Of a stretch of 64,000 bases of DNA, positions 37,406 through 46,118 are shown in pieces. Position 1 is the stretch's first letter. Every line of letters starts with the position of its first letter. Source of the DNA: Luteimonas rhizosphaerae (GTDB lineage Bacteria > Pseudomonadota > Gammaproteobacteria > Xanthomonadales > Xanthomonadaceae); NCBI RefSeq assembly GCF_002849595.1, contig NZ_NRQR01000005.1, forward strand, positions 62,001 to 126,000, read 5' to 3'. The notes below the pieces were generated by a model, which searched no databases, was not told where the DNA came from, and saw nothing but the letters and a program-made list of their open reading frames with translations. The translations under genes were made by a program, and so were the position numbers.

Positions 37406-37725
37406 AAACGCTGCTGCTGTTCGTGCTCACGGCGGTTGCCGAGATCGTCGGCTGCTATCTGCCGTGGCTGTGGCTGCGCAAGGCGGGCAGTGCCTGGCTG
37501 CTGCTGCCCGCCGCGCTCGCGCTGGCGGCGTTCGTCTGGCTGCTGAGCCTGCATCCGAACGCGACGGGGCGGGTCTATGCGGCCTACGGCGGTGTCTACG
37601 TGGCCGTCGCCCTGGTCTGGCTGTGGCGCGTGGATGGGCTGGTGCCGACACGCTGGGATCTGCTCGGCGCCGCGTTGTGCCTGTGCGGCATGGCGGTCAT
37701 CATGTTCGGGCCGCGGCCGGCCTGA
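37402..37725 (+). CDS. YnfA/UPF0060 family small membrane protein
   Basis: 107 residues and four hydrophobic segments, the size and topology of Ynf[18 protein letters not shown] is the conserved first helix with its Glu, [22 protein letters not shown] the family signature, and [21 protein letters not shown] the end. The family resembles small multidrug resistance exporters; some members have been linked to export of quaternary ammonium compounds, but a substrate is not assigned here. The GTG start overlaps the mazG stop (GTGA). Confidence 0.92.
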   Translation: MKTLLLFVLTAVAEIVGCYLPWLWLRKAGSAWLLLPAALALAAFVWLLSLHPNATGRVYAAYGGVYVAVALVWLWRVDGLVPTRWDLLGAALCLCGMAVIMFGPRPA

Positions 37726-37757
37726 ACCGGCGCGCGCCGCCGGTTTCCGGAGGACAC

Positions 37758-38060
37758 ATGCGCCGCTTCGCCAGCTTCCGCGAGTTCTATCCGTTCTATC
37801 TCAGCGAACACGCCCACCCGGTGTCGCGTCGTCTGCATTTCGTCGGCAGTTGCGGCGTGCTGGTGCTGCTCGGCATCGCGGCCTGGCAACGCGAGCCATG
37901 GTGGCTGCTGGCGGCGCTGGTCTGCGGTTACGCTTTCGCGTGGGTCGGGCATTTCTTCTTCGAAAAGAACCGCCCGGCGACCTTCCAGCATCCGCTGTAT
38001 TCGTTCGTCGGCGACTGGGTGATGTTCGGCGACATCCTGCGGGGCCGCATCCGGTTCTGA
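37758..38060 (+). CDS. DUF962/Mpo1-like membrane protein
   Basis: 100 residues. SFREFYPFYLSEHAHPVSRRLHF is the DUF962 entry with its conserved His residues. Two hydrophobic helices follow, then HFFFEKNRPATFQHPLYSFVGD. The yeast relative Mpo1 is an Fe2+-dependent 2-hydroxy fatty acid dioxygenase that uses conserved His residues; the His pattern H-A-H-P, H-F, H-F-F-F and H-P is retained here. Activity in this bacterium is inferred only from that family link. CCGGAGGA lies just upstream of the ATG. Confidence 0.8.
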   Translation: MRRFASFREFYPFYLSEHAHPVSRRLHFVGSCGVLVLLGIAAWQREPWWLLAALVCGYAFAWVGHFFFEKNRPATFQHPLYSFVGDWVMFGDILRGRIRF

Positions 38061-38076
38061 TCGCCGCGACGGCGCG

Positions 38077-38424
38077 CTATTCGAGGAAGATCAGCCAGGC
38101 CGCGACGACGATCAGCGCAAAGCCGGCCCAATGGTTCCATTTCAGCGGCTGGTCCAGGTACCAGGTCGAGAATCCGGCGAACACCAGCAGGGTGATGACC
38201 TCCTGCATGCCCTTGAGCTGCGGCGCCGAATAGAACGCCGCGCCGATGCGGTTGGCCGGTACCGCCATCGTGTATTCGAAGAACGCGATGCCCCAGCTGA
38301 CGACGATCACCATCAGGATCGGCGCGCTGCGGTATTTCAGATGTCCGTACCAGGCGAACGTCATGAAGATGTTCGAGCCGATCAGCAACAGCACGGGCAG
38401 GAAGCGTTCGAGATGGGGGGGCAT
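38077..38424 (-). CDS. DUF486 family small membrane protein
   Basis: 115 residues with four hydrophobic segments. LLLIGSNIFMTFAWYGHLKY opens, VSWGIAFFEYTMAVPANRIG is the central signature, and LKGMQEVITLLVFAGFSTWYL precedes the last helix. The family belongs to the DMT superfamily surroundings and has no assigned substrate. The start at 38424 is supported by GAGGA about 10 nt upstream. It is convergent with the DUF962 gene and divergent from the response regulator gene. Confidence 0.82.
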   Translation of the reverse strand: MPPHLERFLPVLLLIGSNIFMTFAWYGHLKYRSAPILMVIVVSWGIAFFEYTMAVPANRIGAAFYSAPQLKGMQEVITLLVFAGFSTWYLDQPLKWNHWAGFALIVVAAWLIFLE

Positions 38425-38520
38425 GGCGAGGGTCCTCGTTCGAACGCGCAGGGTAGCGGCGGATAACGATTCCGTCACCGCGGCTGCGCATGGCCTTCAC
38501 GGTTTCTCCACTGCCCGCGT

Positions 38521-38566
38521 GCGAAATTCACAAACCTTAATATCACCACTTGGCTTTGGAGTCAGC
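38521..38566 (+). promoter_or_regulatory. AT-rich leader and probable promoter of the two-component/exporter operon
   Basis: Directly upstream of the response regulator start, the stretch from about 38523 to 38545 (AAATTCACAAACCTTAATAT core) is strikingly AT-rich for this genome. TAATAT at 38538-38543 could be a -10 box. I see no convincing -35 box at proper spacing. A regulator-binding site is possible because OmpR-type regulators often bind AT-rich DNA at their own promoters, but no clear direct repeat is visible. Confidence 0.35.
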
Positions 38567-39280
38567 ATGCGCGCAGGGCAGGAACCGGGAGGGCTCGTCC
38601 TCATCGTCGAGGACAACCGCAATATCTCGGAAATGGTGGGTGAATACCTCGAAGGGCGCGGTTTCGAGGTCGATTACGCCGCCGATGGCCTCGACGGCTA
38701 CCGGCTCGCGACCGAGAACAGCTACGACGTGATCGTGCTCGACCTGATGCTGCCGCGCCTGGACGGCATCGAAGTGTGCAAGCGTCTGCGCGAGGATGCG
38801 CGCAAGTCGACGCCGGTGCTGATGCTGACCGCGCGCGACACGCTGGACGAGAAACTGACGGGCTTGAGTTCGGGCGCCGACGACTATCTGACCAAGCCGT
38901 TCGCGATCCAGGAATTGGAAGCCCGCCTGCGGGCATTGATCCGTCGCGAGCGTCGCCAGGTCGGCTCGGAAGTGCTCAAGGTCGCCGACCTCGTGCTCGA
39001 TCCGGCCAGCATGCGCGCCACCCGTGGCGGCACAGAGCTGCAGCTGTCGCCGATCGGCATGAAGCTGCTGACGATCCTGATGCGCGAATCGCCGCGCGTC
39101 GTGAATCGCCAGGAGATCGAGCGCGAGATCTGGGGCAACAGCCTGCCGGACTCGGACACGCTGCGCAGCCATCTGTACAACCTGCGCAAGATCATCGACA
39201 AGCCGTACGACAAGCAGCTGCTGCATACGGTCCAGAGCGCCGGTTACCGGATCGCCGACATCGAACAGTCGCCCGCGTAA
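38567..39280 (+). CDS. OmpR/PhoB-type response regulator
   Basis: 237 residues. The receiver domain (about 10-125) has LVLIVEDNRNISEMV (acidic pocket), VIVLDLMLPRLDG (phospho-acceptor Asp), LMLTARDTLDE (Thr switch) and YLTKPF (Lys). The C-terminal winged helix (about 140-233) has LSPIGMKLLTILMRESPRVV, then IEREIWGNSLPDSDTLRSHL and LLHTVQSAGYRIAD. It pairs with the sensor kinase 28 nt downstream. The ABC exporter that follows in the same direction is a likely target, by position only. Confidence 0.93.
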   Translation: MRAGQEPGGLVLIVEDNRNISEMVGEYLEGRGFEVDYAADGLDGYRLATENSYDVIVLDLMLPRLDGIEVCKRLREDARKSTPVLMLTARDTLDEKLTGLSSGADDYLTKPFAIQELEARLRALIRRERRQVGSEVLKVADLVLDPASMRATRGGTELQLSPIGMKLLTILMRESPRVVNRQEIEREIWGNSLPDSDTLRSHLYNLRKIIDKPYDKQLLHTVQSAGYRIADIEQSPA

Positions 39281-39308
39281 CCCGCGCGACAAGGGAGTCG
39301 ACAATCCG

Positions 39309-40625
39309 ATGCCGCAGGGCCTGCCCAACAGGATTCGCGACGCCTTCACGTTGCAGGCGGTCGTTGCGGGGATGACGTTGATCGTCTGCGTGATGGCCGC
39401 CGCGCTGGTCGGTCGCGAGGTCGTCAGCCGGGAATGGCTGGAGGCCGAAGCGGATGCCTACTGGCGGGCACGCGGCACGGACGCAGCGTATCCACCGCCG
39501 TTCGGCGTCAATCTGCAGGGCTATTTCCTGCCGGACGACGCCGACGGCGCGTTCGACAGCGTCATCGGCGGGGATCGGGCGGTGGCGAACCTGATCTGGT
39601 TCAAGGACGCCGAACCCGGCTTCTCGCGCCGCCGCGACACCGAAGGCATGCTGCTCGTGGACCGTCGCCCCGGCGGCACGCTGTATCTGGCGGCCTCGTT
39701 GTCCCTGTTCGATCGGCTGCTGGCATTGGCCGCCGGCGGCCTCGCGTTGATGACGGTGCTGACGATCTTCGCGGTCTCGTGGATGACCTACCGCACCTCC
39801 AAGCGCATGGTGCTGCCGATCCATCTGCTGGCGGCGGAAGTCAGCCGCTGGAATCCGTCCGACGACGACGAGGGCATGCCGGTCGCGGCCGAGTCGCGCG
39901 AGGATGCCGGGCGCGAGGCGCGCGCGCTGTCGAGTGCGCTCCGTGGACTCGGTGAGCGGGTCGCCGCCTTCGTCCGCCGCGAGCGGGAATTCACCCGCGA
40001 CGCCAGCCACGAGCTGCGCACCCCGCTGACCGTCATCCGTGTCGCCAGCGACATGATCGCCGCCGATCCGTCGACGCCGGCCCACCAGCAGCGTCCGCTG
40101 CTGCGGATCCGTCGCGCGACCCAGGACATGGAGGCCGTCATCGATGCCTTGCTGGTGCTGGCGCGCGAACGCGGCGTGGTGCCGCAGACCGAAGTCTTCC
40201 AGGTCGTCGACATCGTCGAAGACGAGGTCGACAAGGTCCGCGCGCTGTTCGACGCCAAACAGGTCGCACTGCGCGTCGACATCCGTGCGCGCCCCAGCCT
40301 GGATGCGCCCCCGCGCGTGCTCGGCGTCATGCTCGGCCATCTGTTGCGCAACGCCTGGGCGTTCACCGAACAGGGCGAGGTCGACGTCATCGTCGACAAC
40401 GACCGCATCGTCGTCCGCGACACCGGCATCGGCATGTCCGCCGAAGTGCTGCATCGCGTCTACGACCCGTTCTATCGCGCCGATCCCTTCGGCCAGCCCG
40501 GCAAGGGCATCGGCCTGTCGATCGTCCGGCGTCTCGGCACCCGGTTCGGCTGGCCGGTCACGCTCGAGAGCGTGCCGGGCGAAGGCACGACGGTCACGAT
40601 CGCGCTGCAGTCATCGGACAGCTGA
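39309..40625 (+). CDS. Two-component sensor histidine kinase
   Basis: 438 residues. TM1 (about 16-36) and TM2 (about 138-158, LLALAAGGLALMTVLTIFAV) enclose a periplasmic sensor of about 100 residues. A cytoplasmic linker leads to the dimerisation helix with FTRDASHELRTPLTVIR (phospho-acceptor His). The ATPase domain has GHLLRNAWAFTEQGEV (N-box), VRDTGIGMSAEV (G1) and GKGIGLSIVRRL (G2). The cognate regulator is the preceding gene. The signal is unknown; linkage to a MacAB-type exporter suggests envelope stress or a toxic compound, as inference. Confidence 0.92.
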   Translation: MPQGLPNRIRDAFTLQAVVAGMTLIVCVMAAALVGREVVSREWLEAEADAYWRARGTDAAYPPPFGVNLQGYFLPDDADGAFDSVIGGDRAVANLIWFKDAEPGFSRRRDTEGMLLVDRRPGGTLYLAASLSLFDRLLALAAGGLALMTVLTIFAVSWMTYRTSKRMVLPIHLLAAEVSRWNPSDDDEGMPVAAESREDAGREARALSSALRGLGERVAAFVRREREFTRDASHELRTPLTVIRVASDMIAADPSTPAHQQRPLLRIRRATQDMEAVIDALLVLARERGVVPQTEVFQVVDIVEDEVDKVRALFDAKQVALRVDIRARPSLDAPPRVLGVMLGHLLRNAWAFTEQGEVDVIVDNDRIVVRDTGIGMSAEVLHRVYDPFYRADPFGQPGKGIGLSIVRRLGTRFGWPVTLESVPGEGTTVTIALQSSDS

Positions 40626-40734
40626 ACCGGAACGATCGCGGCGCCGTGCGTCGACGCGGAAATCGATCCCGGGCGGTCAACTCGCACGCAAGTCATGCGT
40701 TAGCGTGACCAGTTGCCCCGACAAGACCTTCTTC

Positions 40735-42252
40735 ATGACGATCCGCCCGACCCCGAAACCACGCCGCGGTGCCCCGCGCCTCCTGATCGCTGCCGTCGTC
40801 GTCGTGCTGCTCGGCGCGGGCGCCTGGCTCTGGCTGCAGCGCGACGCGGCCGGCGCCGAACAAGCCTGGCGGACGACGCCGGTCGAACGTGGCGACATCC
40901 GCGTCGTGATCTCGGCCACGGGCACGCTCAGCGCGACGTCGACCGTCGTCGTCGGCAGCCAGGTCTCCGGCCAGATCACCGAGGTGCTGGTCGACTTCAA
41001 CGATCCGGTCGAGGAAGGGCAGGTGCTGGCGCGGATCGACCCGAGCACCTACCGCGCGCAGATCGAACAGGGCTCGGCGCAGATCGACAGTGCCCGCGCC
41101 GCGCTCGTGCAGGCCGAGGCGGCGCTGCGCAACGCCGAGCTGGACTACCGGCGCAAGGCCGACCTCGGCAGCCAGCAGCTGGTGGCCCGCAGCGACATCG
41201 ACCTCGCCCAGGCGACGCTCGACCAGGCGCGTGCCCAGGCGAATTCCGCGCGCGCGCAGATCGTGCAGCAGACCGCGTCGACCCAGACCACGCGCATCAA
41301 TCTCGAGCGCACCGTGATCCGCTCGCCGGTCGACGGCACGATCCTGACGCGCTCGATCGAACCGGGCCAGACGGTTGCGGCGAGCCTGCAGGCGCCGGAG
41401 CTGTTCACCATCGCCGAGGACCTGCGCAAGATGCGCATCGAACTCGCGGTCGACGAGGCCGACATCGGCCAGGTGCAGGTCGGCCAGACGGTCTCGTTCA
41501 CCGCCGATGCGTTCAACGACCGTCGCTTCAACGGCACCGTCGAGCAGGTGCGGCTGGCGGCGACGACGACCAACAACGTGGTGACGTATCCGGTCGTCGT
41601 GGCCGTCGACAATGCCGACGGCACCCTGCTGCCCGGCCTGACGGTCAATGCCGAGATCGAGGTCAGCAACCGCGAGGACGTGCTGAAGATCGCCAACGCG
41701 GCGCTGCGCTACCGGCCCGCCGATGCGGCCGACATCGCGGCGGCTGCCCGGCCCGGGGGCGGCGATGCGCCGCGCGGCGGCGGACTGGCCGACGATCTCG
41801 TCGCGGCGGCGGCCGCGATGCAGCTCACCGCGCCCCAGCAGGCGGCCTTCGACAGCGCGCTCGCCACGATGCGGGAGCGGCAGCAGGCGCCGCGCGCCGG
41901 CGGCGCCACCGGTGGCCCGCGGGGCAACGGCGGTGGGCCGCCGCCCGGCATGGCGACGGGCGGCGGCGATCCCGCGGTCCAGGCGCAGATCCGGCAGCGG
42001 ATGATGGACCGCTTCCAGCAGACCTTCGCCGCGTTCACGGCGACGCTCGACGCGGACCAGCGCGCGCGTTGGAACCGCACGCTGGCCTCGACCGTCGGCG
42101 CGACCCGCGTCACCGTGTACCGCCTCGTCGACGGACAGCGCGAAGCCGTGCCGGTGCGTCTGGGCGCCAGCGACGGCAGCATGACCGAGGCCTCCGGCGG
42201 CATCGCGGAAGGCGATCTGATCGTCACCGGCGAACGCGCGGCGACGCGATGA
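40735..42252 (+). CDS. MacA-like periplasmic adaptor of an ABC exporter, with a long helical insert
   Basis: 505 residues, against about 370 for E. coli MacA. An N-terminal anchor (LLIAAVVVVLLGAGAWLWL) precedes the HlyD-type body: GTLSATSTVVVGSQVSGQI, then FNDPVEEGQVLARIDPSTY, a helical hairpin, RSPVDGTILTRSIEPGQTV, and the beta-barrel ending near NREDVLKIANAALRY. Residues about 333-455 are extra: a Gly/Pro-rich stretch flanked by two helices with LTAPQQ and LDADQR motifs. The membrane-proximal domain resumes at VTVYRLVDGQREAVPVRLGA. The ATPase start overlaps its stop (ATGA). It probably works with an outer-membrane TolC-type channel encoded elsewhere. Confidence 0.9.
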   Translation: MTIRPTPKPRRGAPRLLIAAVVVVLLGAGAWLWLQRDAAGAEQAWRTTPVERGDIRVVISATGTLSATSTVVVGSQVSGQITEVLVDFNDPVEEGQVLARIDPSTYRAQIEQGSAQIDSARAALVQAEAALRNAELDYRRKADLGSQQLVARSDIDLAQATLDQARAQANSARAQIVQQTASTQTTRINLERTVIRSPVDGTILTRSIEPGQTVAASLQAPELFTIAEDLRKMRIELAVDEADIGQVQVGQTVSFTADAFNDRRFNGTVEQVRLAATTTNNVVTYPVVVAVDNADGTLLPGLTVNAEIEVSNREDVLKIANAALRYRPADAADIAAAARPGGGDAPRGGGLADDLVAAAAAMQLTAPQQAAFDSALATMRERQQAPRAGGATGGPRGNGGGPPPGMATGGGDPAVQAQIRQRMMDRFQQTFAAFTATLDADQRARWNRTLASTVGATRVTVYRLVDGQREAVPVRLGASDGSMTEASGGIAEGDLIVTGERAATR

Positions 42253-43004
42253 GCAGCGCCGCTTCCGACCAGGCCGCGCGGCCGCCGGTCATCGAGACCC
42301 GCGCGTTGGAGAAGGTCTACGCCGCCGGCACCGAGGCCGAAGTCGTCGCGCTCAAGGCGGTGTCGCTGTCGATCGCGCACGGCGAGTTCGTCGCGATCAT
42401 GGGTCCGTCGGGGTCGGGCAAGTCGACGCTGATGAACCTGGTCGGCTGCCTCGACACGCCGACGGCGGGCCAGTACCTGTGCGACGGCATCGACGTCGCC
42501 ACGCTCGACCGCGAAGCGCTGGCGGAACTGCGCCGCGACAAGATCGGCTTCGTGTTCCAGGGCTTCAACCTGCTGCCGCGCATGAGCGCGCTGGAGAACG
42601 TGGCGATGCCGCTTGGCTATGCGCGCGTGCCGAACGAGGAACGCGCCGAGCGCGCACGCGAGGCGCTGGCCGCGGTCGGGCTGGAGAACCGCGGCACGCA
42701 CCGGCCGAGCGAACTGTCGGGCGGCCAGCAGCAGCGCGTGGCGATCGCGCGTGCGCTGATCAACCGGCCGCCGGTGCTGCTGGCCGACGAGCCGACCGGC
42801 GCGCTCGACACCAGGACCGGCGAAGAAATCCTCGCGCTGTTCAAGCGCCTGCGCGACGACGGGCATACGGTGGTGCTGATCACCCACGATCCTGACGTCG
42901 CCGCGCATGCCGACCGCACCTTCGTCATGCGCGATGGCGAGCTGCACGAGGAGGGCCCCTTCGACACCCGCGCCACGCACGCGCCTCCCGGAGCGTTGTC
43001 ATGA
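42249..43004 (+). CDS. MacB-type ABC exporter, ATPase subunit
   Basis: A 251-residue ABC ATPase. GPSGSGKSTLMNLVG is the Walker A, FVFQGFNLLPRMSALENV the Q-loop region, ELSGGQQQRVAIARAL the signature, LLADEPTGALDTRTG the Walker B and D-loop, and ITHDPDVAAHADR the switch His. This is the LolD/MacB-type branch, which powers transport by mechanotransmission. Here ATPase and permease are separate genes, unlike the fused E. coli MacB. The genes on both sides overlap by 4 nt each. Confidence 0.95.
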   Translation: MSSAASDQAARPPVIETRALEKVYAAGTEAEVVALKAVSLSIAHGEFVAIMGPSGSGKSTLMNLVGCLDTPTAGQYLCDGIDVATLDREALAELRRDKIGFVFQGFNLLPRMSALENVAMPLGYARVPNEERAERAREALAAVGLENRGTHRPSELSGGQQQRVAIARALINRPPVLLADEPTGALDTRTGEEILALFKRLRDDGHTVVLITHDPDVAAHADRTFVMRDGELHEEGPFDTRATHAPPGALS

Positions 43005-44236
43005 CCTTGCTCGACGTGCTCCGCACCGCGATCTTCGCGCTACGCGGCAACTGGATGCGCAGTGCGCTGACCTCGCTCGGCGTGATCATCGGCATCGCCG
43101 CGGTCATCGTCATGGTGTCCGTCGGCCAGGGCACGCAGGCCGAGATCGACCGCATGGTGTCGGGCCTCGGTTCGCAGCGGCTCGACATCTCGCCCGGCTC
43201 GCGGCGCACGCCCGGCGGTGCGCGTCAGGCGGGCAGCAGCTTCTTCACCTTGAACGAAGGTGACGCCGACGCGATCCGCGGCGAGATTCCCGAAGTGCAG
43301 CTGGTCTCCGGCTCGCTGCGCGGCAGCAGCCAGATCGTGTTCGCCGAGAAGAACTGGGCCAGCAGCTGGCAGGGCGTGCAGCCGGACTATTTCGAAATCA
43401 ACGGCTGGACGATCGTCGACGGCTCGGGTTTCGAGCCGCAGGACTACAGCGGCGCCGGCAAGAACGTGATCATCGGCGAGACCGTGCGGCGCGAGCTGTT
43501 CGGCGAGGACAGCGGCGTCGGCCAGACGGTGCGCATCGGGCGCACGCCCTTCGTCGTGGTCGGCGTCTTGAATTCGAAGGGGCAGGGCGGTTTCGGCCAG
43601 GACCAGGACGACGTGATGATGGTGCCGCTCGAAACCGGGCGTCGCCGCCTGCTCGGCGCGATGGGCATGCCGGCGGGCGCGGTGATGCAGATCGCGCTGA
43701 CGGTCGCCAACGCCGACGACCTGCCCTACGTGCAGGGCGAGGTGGAAGCGCTGCTGCGGCAGCGTCACCGCATCGCACCCGGCGCCGAAGACGACTTCAG
43801 CGTGCGCAACATCTCCGAGATCGTCGCCACGCGCACCGCGACGACGCGGCTGATGTCGCTGCTACTCGGCGCGGTCGCGACGATCTCGCTGATCGTCGGC
43901 GGCATCGGCATCATGAACATCATGCTGGTGTCGGTGACCGAGCGGATCCGCGAGATCGGCCTGCGCATGGCCGTCGGCGCCGGGCCTCGGGACGTGCGTC
44001 GCCAGTTCCTCGCCGAGGCGATGCTGCTGTCGCTCGGCGGCGGCGTGCTGGGCATCGCGATCGGGGTCGGCGGCGCCTTGCTCGTCGGTCGCTTCAGCGA
44101 TCTGCCGACCGCGCTCAACAGCCAGATCGTGCTGCTGGCAGCAGGCTTCTCGATCGCCACCGGCCTGTTCTTCGGCTACTACCCGGCGCGCAAAGCGTCG
44201 CAGCTCGATCCGATCGACGCGCTGCGGCAGCAGTAG
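43001..44236 (+). CDS. MacB-type ABC exporter, permease subunit
   Basis: A 411-residue MacB/FtsX-type permease. TM1 (ALTSLGVIIGIAAVIVMVSVG) is followed by a periplasmic MacB domain (about 45-270, including GLGSQRLDISPGS and NVIIGETVRRELFGED). Three C-terminal helices follow, with VATISLIVGGIGIMNIMLVSV, then TERIREIGLRMAVGA, and FFGYYPARKASQLDPIDALR at the end. Such exporters drive substrates from the periplasm through an outer-membrane channel. The substrate (macrolide, peptide, siderophore or lipoprotein) is not determined by the sequence. A strong hairpin follows 5 nt after the stop. Confidence 0.94.
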   Translation: MTLLDVLRTAIFALRGNWMRSALTSLGVIIGIAAVIVMVSVGQGTQAEIDRMVSGLGSQRLDISPGSRRTPGGARQAGSSFFTLNEGDADAIRGEIPEVQLVSGSLRGSSQIVFAEKNWASSWQGVQPDYFEINGWTIVDGSGFEPQDYSGAGKNVIIGETVRRELFGEDSGVGQTVRIGRTPFVVVGVLNSKGQGGFGQDQDDVMMVPLETGRRRLLGAMGMPAGAVMQIALTVANADDLPYVQGEVEALLRQRHRIAPGAEDDFSVRNISEIVATRTATTRLMSLLLGAVATISLIVGGIGIMNIMLVSVTERIREIGLRMAVGAGPRDVRRQFLAEAMLLSLGGGVLGIAIGVGGALLVGRFSDLPTALNSQIVLLAAGFSIATGLFFGYYPARKASQLDPIDALRQQ

Positions 44237-44241
44237 AGGAC

Positions 44242-44277
44242 CGGCAGAAGGGGGGCGAATGCCCCCTCCTCCTGCCG
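44242..44277 (+). terminator. Strong hairpin after the exporter operon
   Basis: Outer arms CGGCAG (44242-44247) and CTGCCG (44272-44277) enclose inner arms GGGGGC and GCCCCC around a GAAT loop, with a few unpaired bases between. It begins 5 nt past the permease stop. There is no T-run after it, so termination is inferred from stem strength and position. Confidence 0.55.
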
Positions 44278-44465
44278 ACTCAGGGCAACAGGACCGGCGC
44301 GTGTCCGGCAAGCGGCCCGGCCAGCGGCCTTGGTGCCCAGAGGCATGGCCCCGGAGGCAAGTCCGCGGATGCCGGATTGTCCAGCATGCAGCCAGGCGGC
44401 CGGAATGCAGCCACAGGCTAAGCTTGCGGGCCCGCCGGCGTTCGCCGCGTTTTCCAGGTTTCCGC

Positions 44466-45434
44466 ATGAGCCACGATCTTCCCGCTGCCCGCACCGTGCT
44501 GGTGGTCCATGGCGGCGCCGGCGTCATCGAGCGCGATGCGCTCGACGGTGCGGCCGAGCAGGCGATCCACGACGCGCTGCAGACGGCGCTCGATGCCGGA
44601 AAAGCGGTGCTGGCCGCAGGCGGCAGTGCGGTCGATGCGGTCGAGGCCGCGGTCACGGCGCTCGAGGAGTCGCCGCAGTTCAACGCGGGCAAGGGCGCGG
44701 TCTACAACGATGCCGGCCAGCACGAGCTCGACGCATCGATCATGGACGGCGTCGGCCAGCGCGCCGGCGCGGTCGCGGCGGTGACGACCGTGCGCAATCC
44801 GGTGCGGCTGGCGCGGCGGGTCATGGACCGGTCGCCGCACGTGCTGCTGATGGGCGCCGGCGCCGAAGCGTTCGCGGATGCGCACGGTGACATCGATCGC
44901 GTCGCCAACGTCTGGTTCGACACGCCGCACCGGCATGCGCAGCTGGTGCAGGCGCAGGCGCGCGAGGCCGCGGAACGGGCGGATCCCGATGCCGTGGCCG
45001 ACAACCTGCGCGGCAAGTACTTCGGCACCGTCGGTGCGGTCGCGCTCGATGCGCAGGGGCGCCTGGCCGCGGCGACCTCGACCGGTGGCATGACGAACAA
45101 GAAGTGGGGCCGGGTCGGCGACTCGCCGGTCATCGGTGCCGGCACCTGGGCCGATGCGCGCTGCGCGGTGTCGGGCACGGGTTGGGGGGAGTTCTTCCTG
45201 CGCGCCGCGGTCGCGCACGACATCGCCGCGCGCATCGCCTACGGCGGGCAGTCGCTGCAGGCGGCGGCCGACGCGGTGATCGTCGACGTGGTGCCGGGTC
45301 TCGGCGGCGACGGCGGTGCGATCGCCGTCGACCGCGACGGCAACATCGCGATGCCGTTCAACACTTCGGGCATGTACCGCGGCTGGGTGCATGGCGATGG
45401 CCGTCGTGGGACCGCGATCTTCCGCGACGCCTGA
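44466..45434 (+). CDS. Isoaspartyl peptidase/L-asparaginase (Ntn hydrolase)
   Basis: 322 residues. VLVVHGGAGVIERD is the family N terminus, EESPQFNAGKGAVYNDAGQHELDAS the oxyanion and structural segment, and FGTVGAVALDAQGRLAAATSTGG contains the nucleophile Thr188, exposed when the precursor cleaves itself after the preceding Gly. TNKKWGRVGDSPVIGAGTWAD and CAVSGTGWGEFFLR complete the active site. These enzymes hydrolyse isoaspartyl dipeptides and asparagine. There is no export signal, so it is cytoplasmic. A TAAGCT box at 44419-44424 may be the -10. Confidence 0.93.
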   Translation: MSHDLPAARTVLVVHGGAGVIERDALDGAAEQAIHDALQTALDAGKAVLAAGGSAVDAVEAAVTALEESPQFNAGKGAVYNDAGQHELDASIMDGVGQRAGAVAAVTTVRNPVRLARRVMDRSPHVLLMGAGAEAFADAHGDIDRVANVWFDTPHRHAQLVQAQAREAAERADPDAVADNLRGKYFGTVGAVALDAQGRLAAATSTGGMTNKKWGRVGDSPVIGAGTWADARCAVSGTGWGEFFLRAAVAHDIAARIAYGGQSLQAAADAVIVDVVPGLGGDGGAIAVDRDGNIAMPFNTSGMYRGWVHGDGRRGTAIFRDA

Positions 45435-45446
45435 CGGCCACCCTCC

Positions 45447-46094
45447 GTGACCGGCCTCGATGCTGCCGCCCGCCGCGCCTTGCTGGTCCAGGCGCGGCGG
45501 GTGACGCGCGATCGCGCCGATGCCGAGGATCTGGTGCAGACGGTGCTGCTGGTCGCCTGGCAGGCCGGACGCAGCGAGCCCGCCTGGCTGGCCGGCGTGC
45601 TGCGTCGCCAGGCCGCGCTGGCGGTGCGCGGGACGGTGCGCCGCCGACAGCGCGAGCAGGTCGCCGGCGCCTGCGACATCGGATCGTTTCCGGTTGAAGC
45701 GGCGGACGCGTCCTCCGGGCGGATCGGTGTCGACTGGCTCCCGCCGTTGCCGCCCGCCGCGCGGCGCGTCGCCGTGCTGGTGCTGCACGGACTCGACGCG
45801 GCGGAAATCCGCTGGATCCTGCGCATCGCGCCGACCGCGCTGCGGCAGCGCATGACGTCCATCCGGAAGGCGATCGAGGCGTTGCCGCCGCCGGACCGCC
45901 GGGCGCTGCACGAGCACGTGGCGGCCCACCGCCCCGCCCGCGACGCGCGCGTGCCGGCCGGGCGCCTGCGGCCGCTGCTGCGCGCGTCGATGCGCATCGC
46001 GCCGATGCTCGGCAGCCACGATCCCGACGGACATCCGCTGCTGTTGCGCGGATCTGCTCACACGTCTGCGCCGCGCGGCAACGACAGCAGGTAA
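45447..46094 (+). CDS. Small ECF-like sigma factor
   Basis: 215 residues. Residues about 10-45 resemble sigma region 2 (RRVTRDRADAEDLVQTVLLV), short of a full region 2.3-2.4. Residues about 105-150 resemble region 4 (LPPAARRVAVLVLHGLDAAEI, then APTALRQRMTSIRKAIEAL). An Arg/Ala-rich C-terminal extension of about 65 residues follows. No anti-sigma gene is adjacent: the flanking genes are an isoaspartyl peptidase and a VOC protein. The start is a GTG 12 nt after the peptidase stop. It is a diverged ECF-type factor by pattern; function and regulon are unknown. Confidence 0.68.
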   Translation: MTGLDAAARRALLVQARRVTRDRADAEDLVQTVLLVAWQAGRSEPAWLAGVLRRQAALAVRGTVRRRQREQVAGACDIGSFPVEAADASSGRIGVDWLPPLPPAARRVAVLVLHGLDAAEIRWILRIAPTALRQRMTSIRKAIEALPPPDRRALHEHVAAHRPARDARVPAGRLRPLLRASMRIAPMLGSHDPDGHPLLLRGSAHTSAPRGNDSR

Positions 46095-46118
46095 CGCCCC
46101 CTTCTTCCGGAGACCGCC

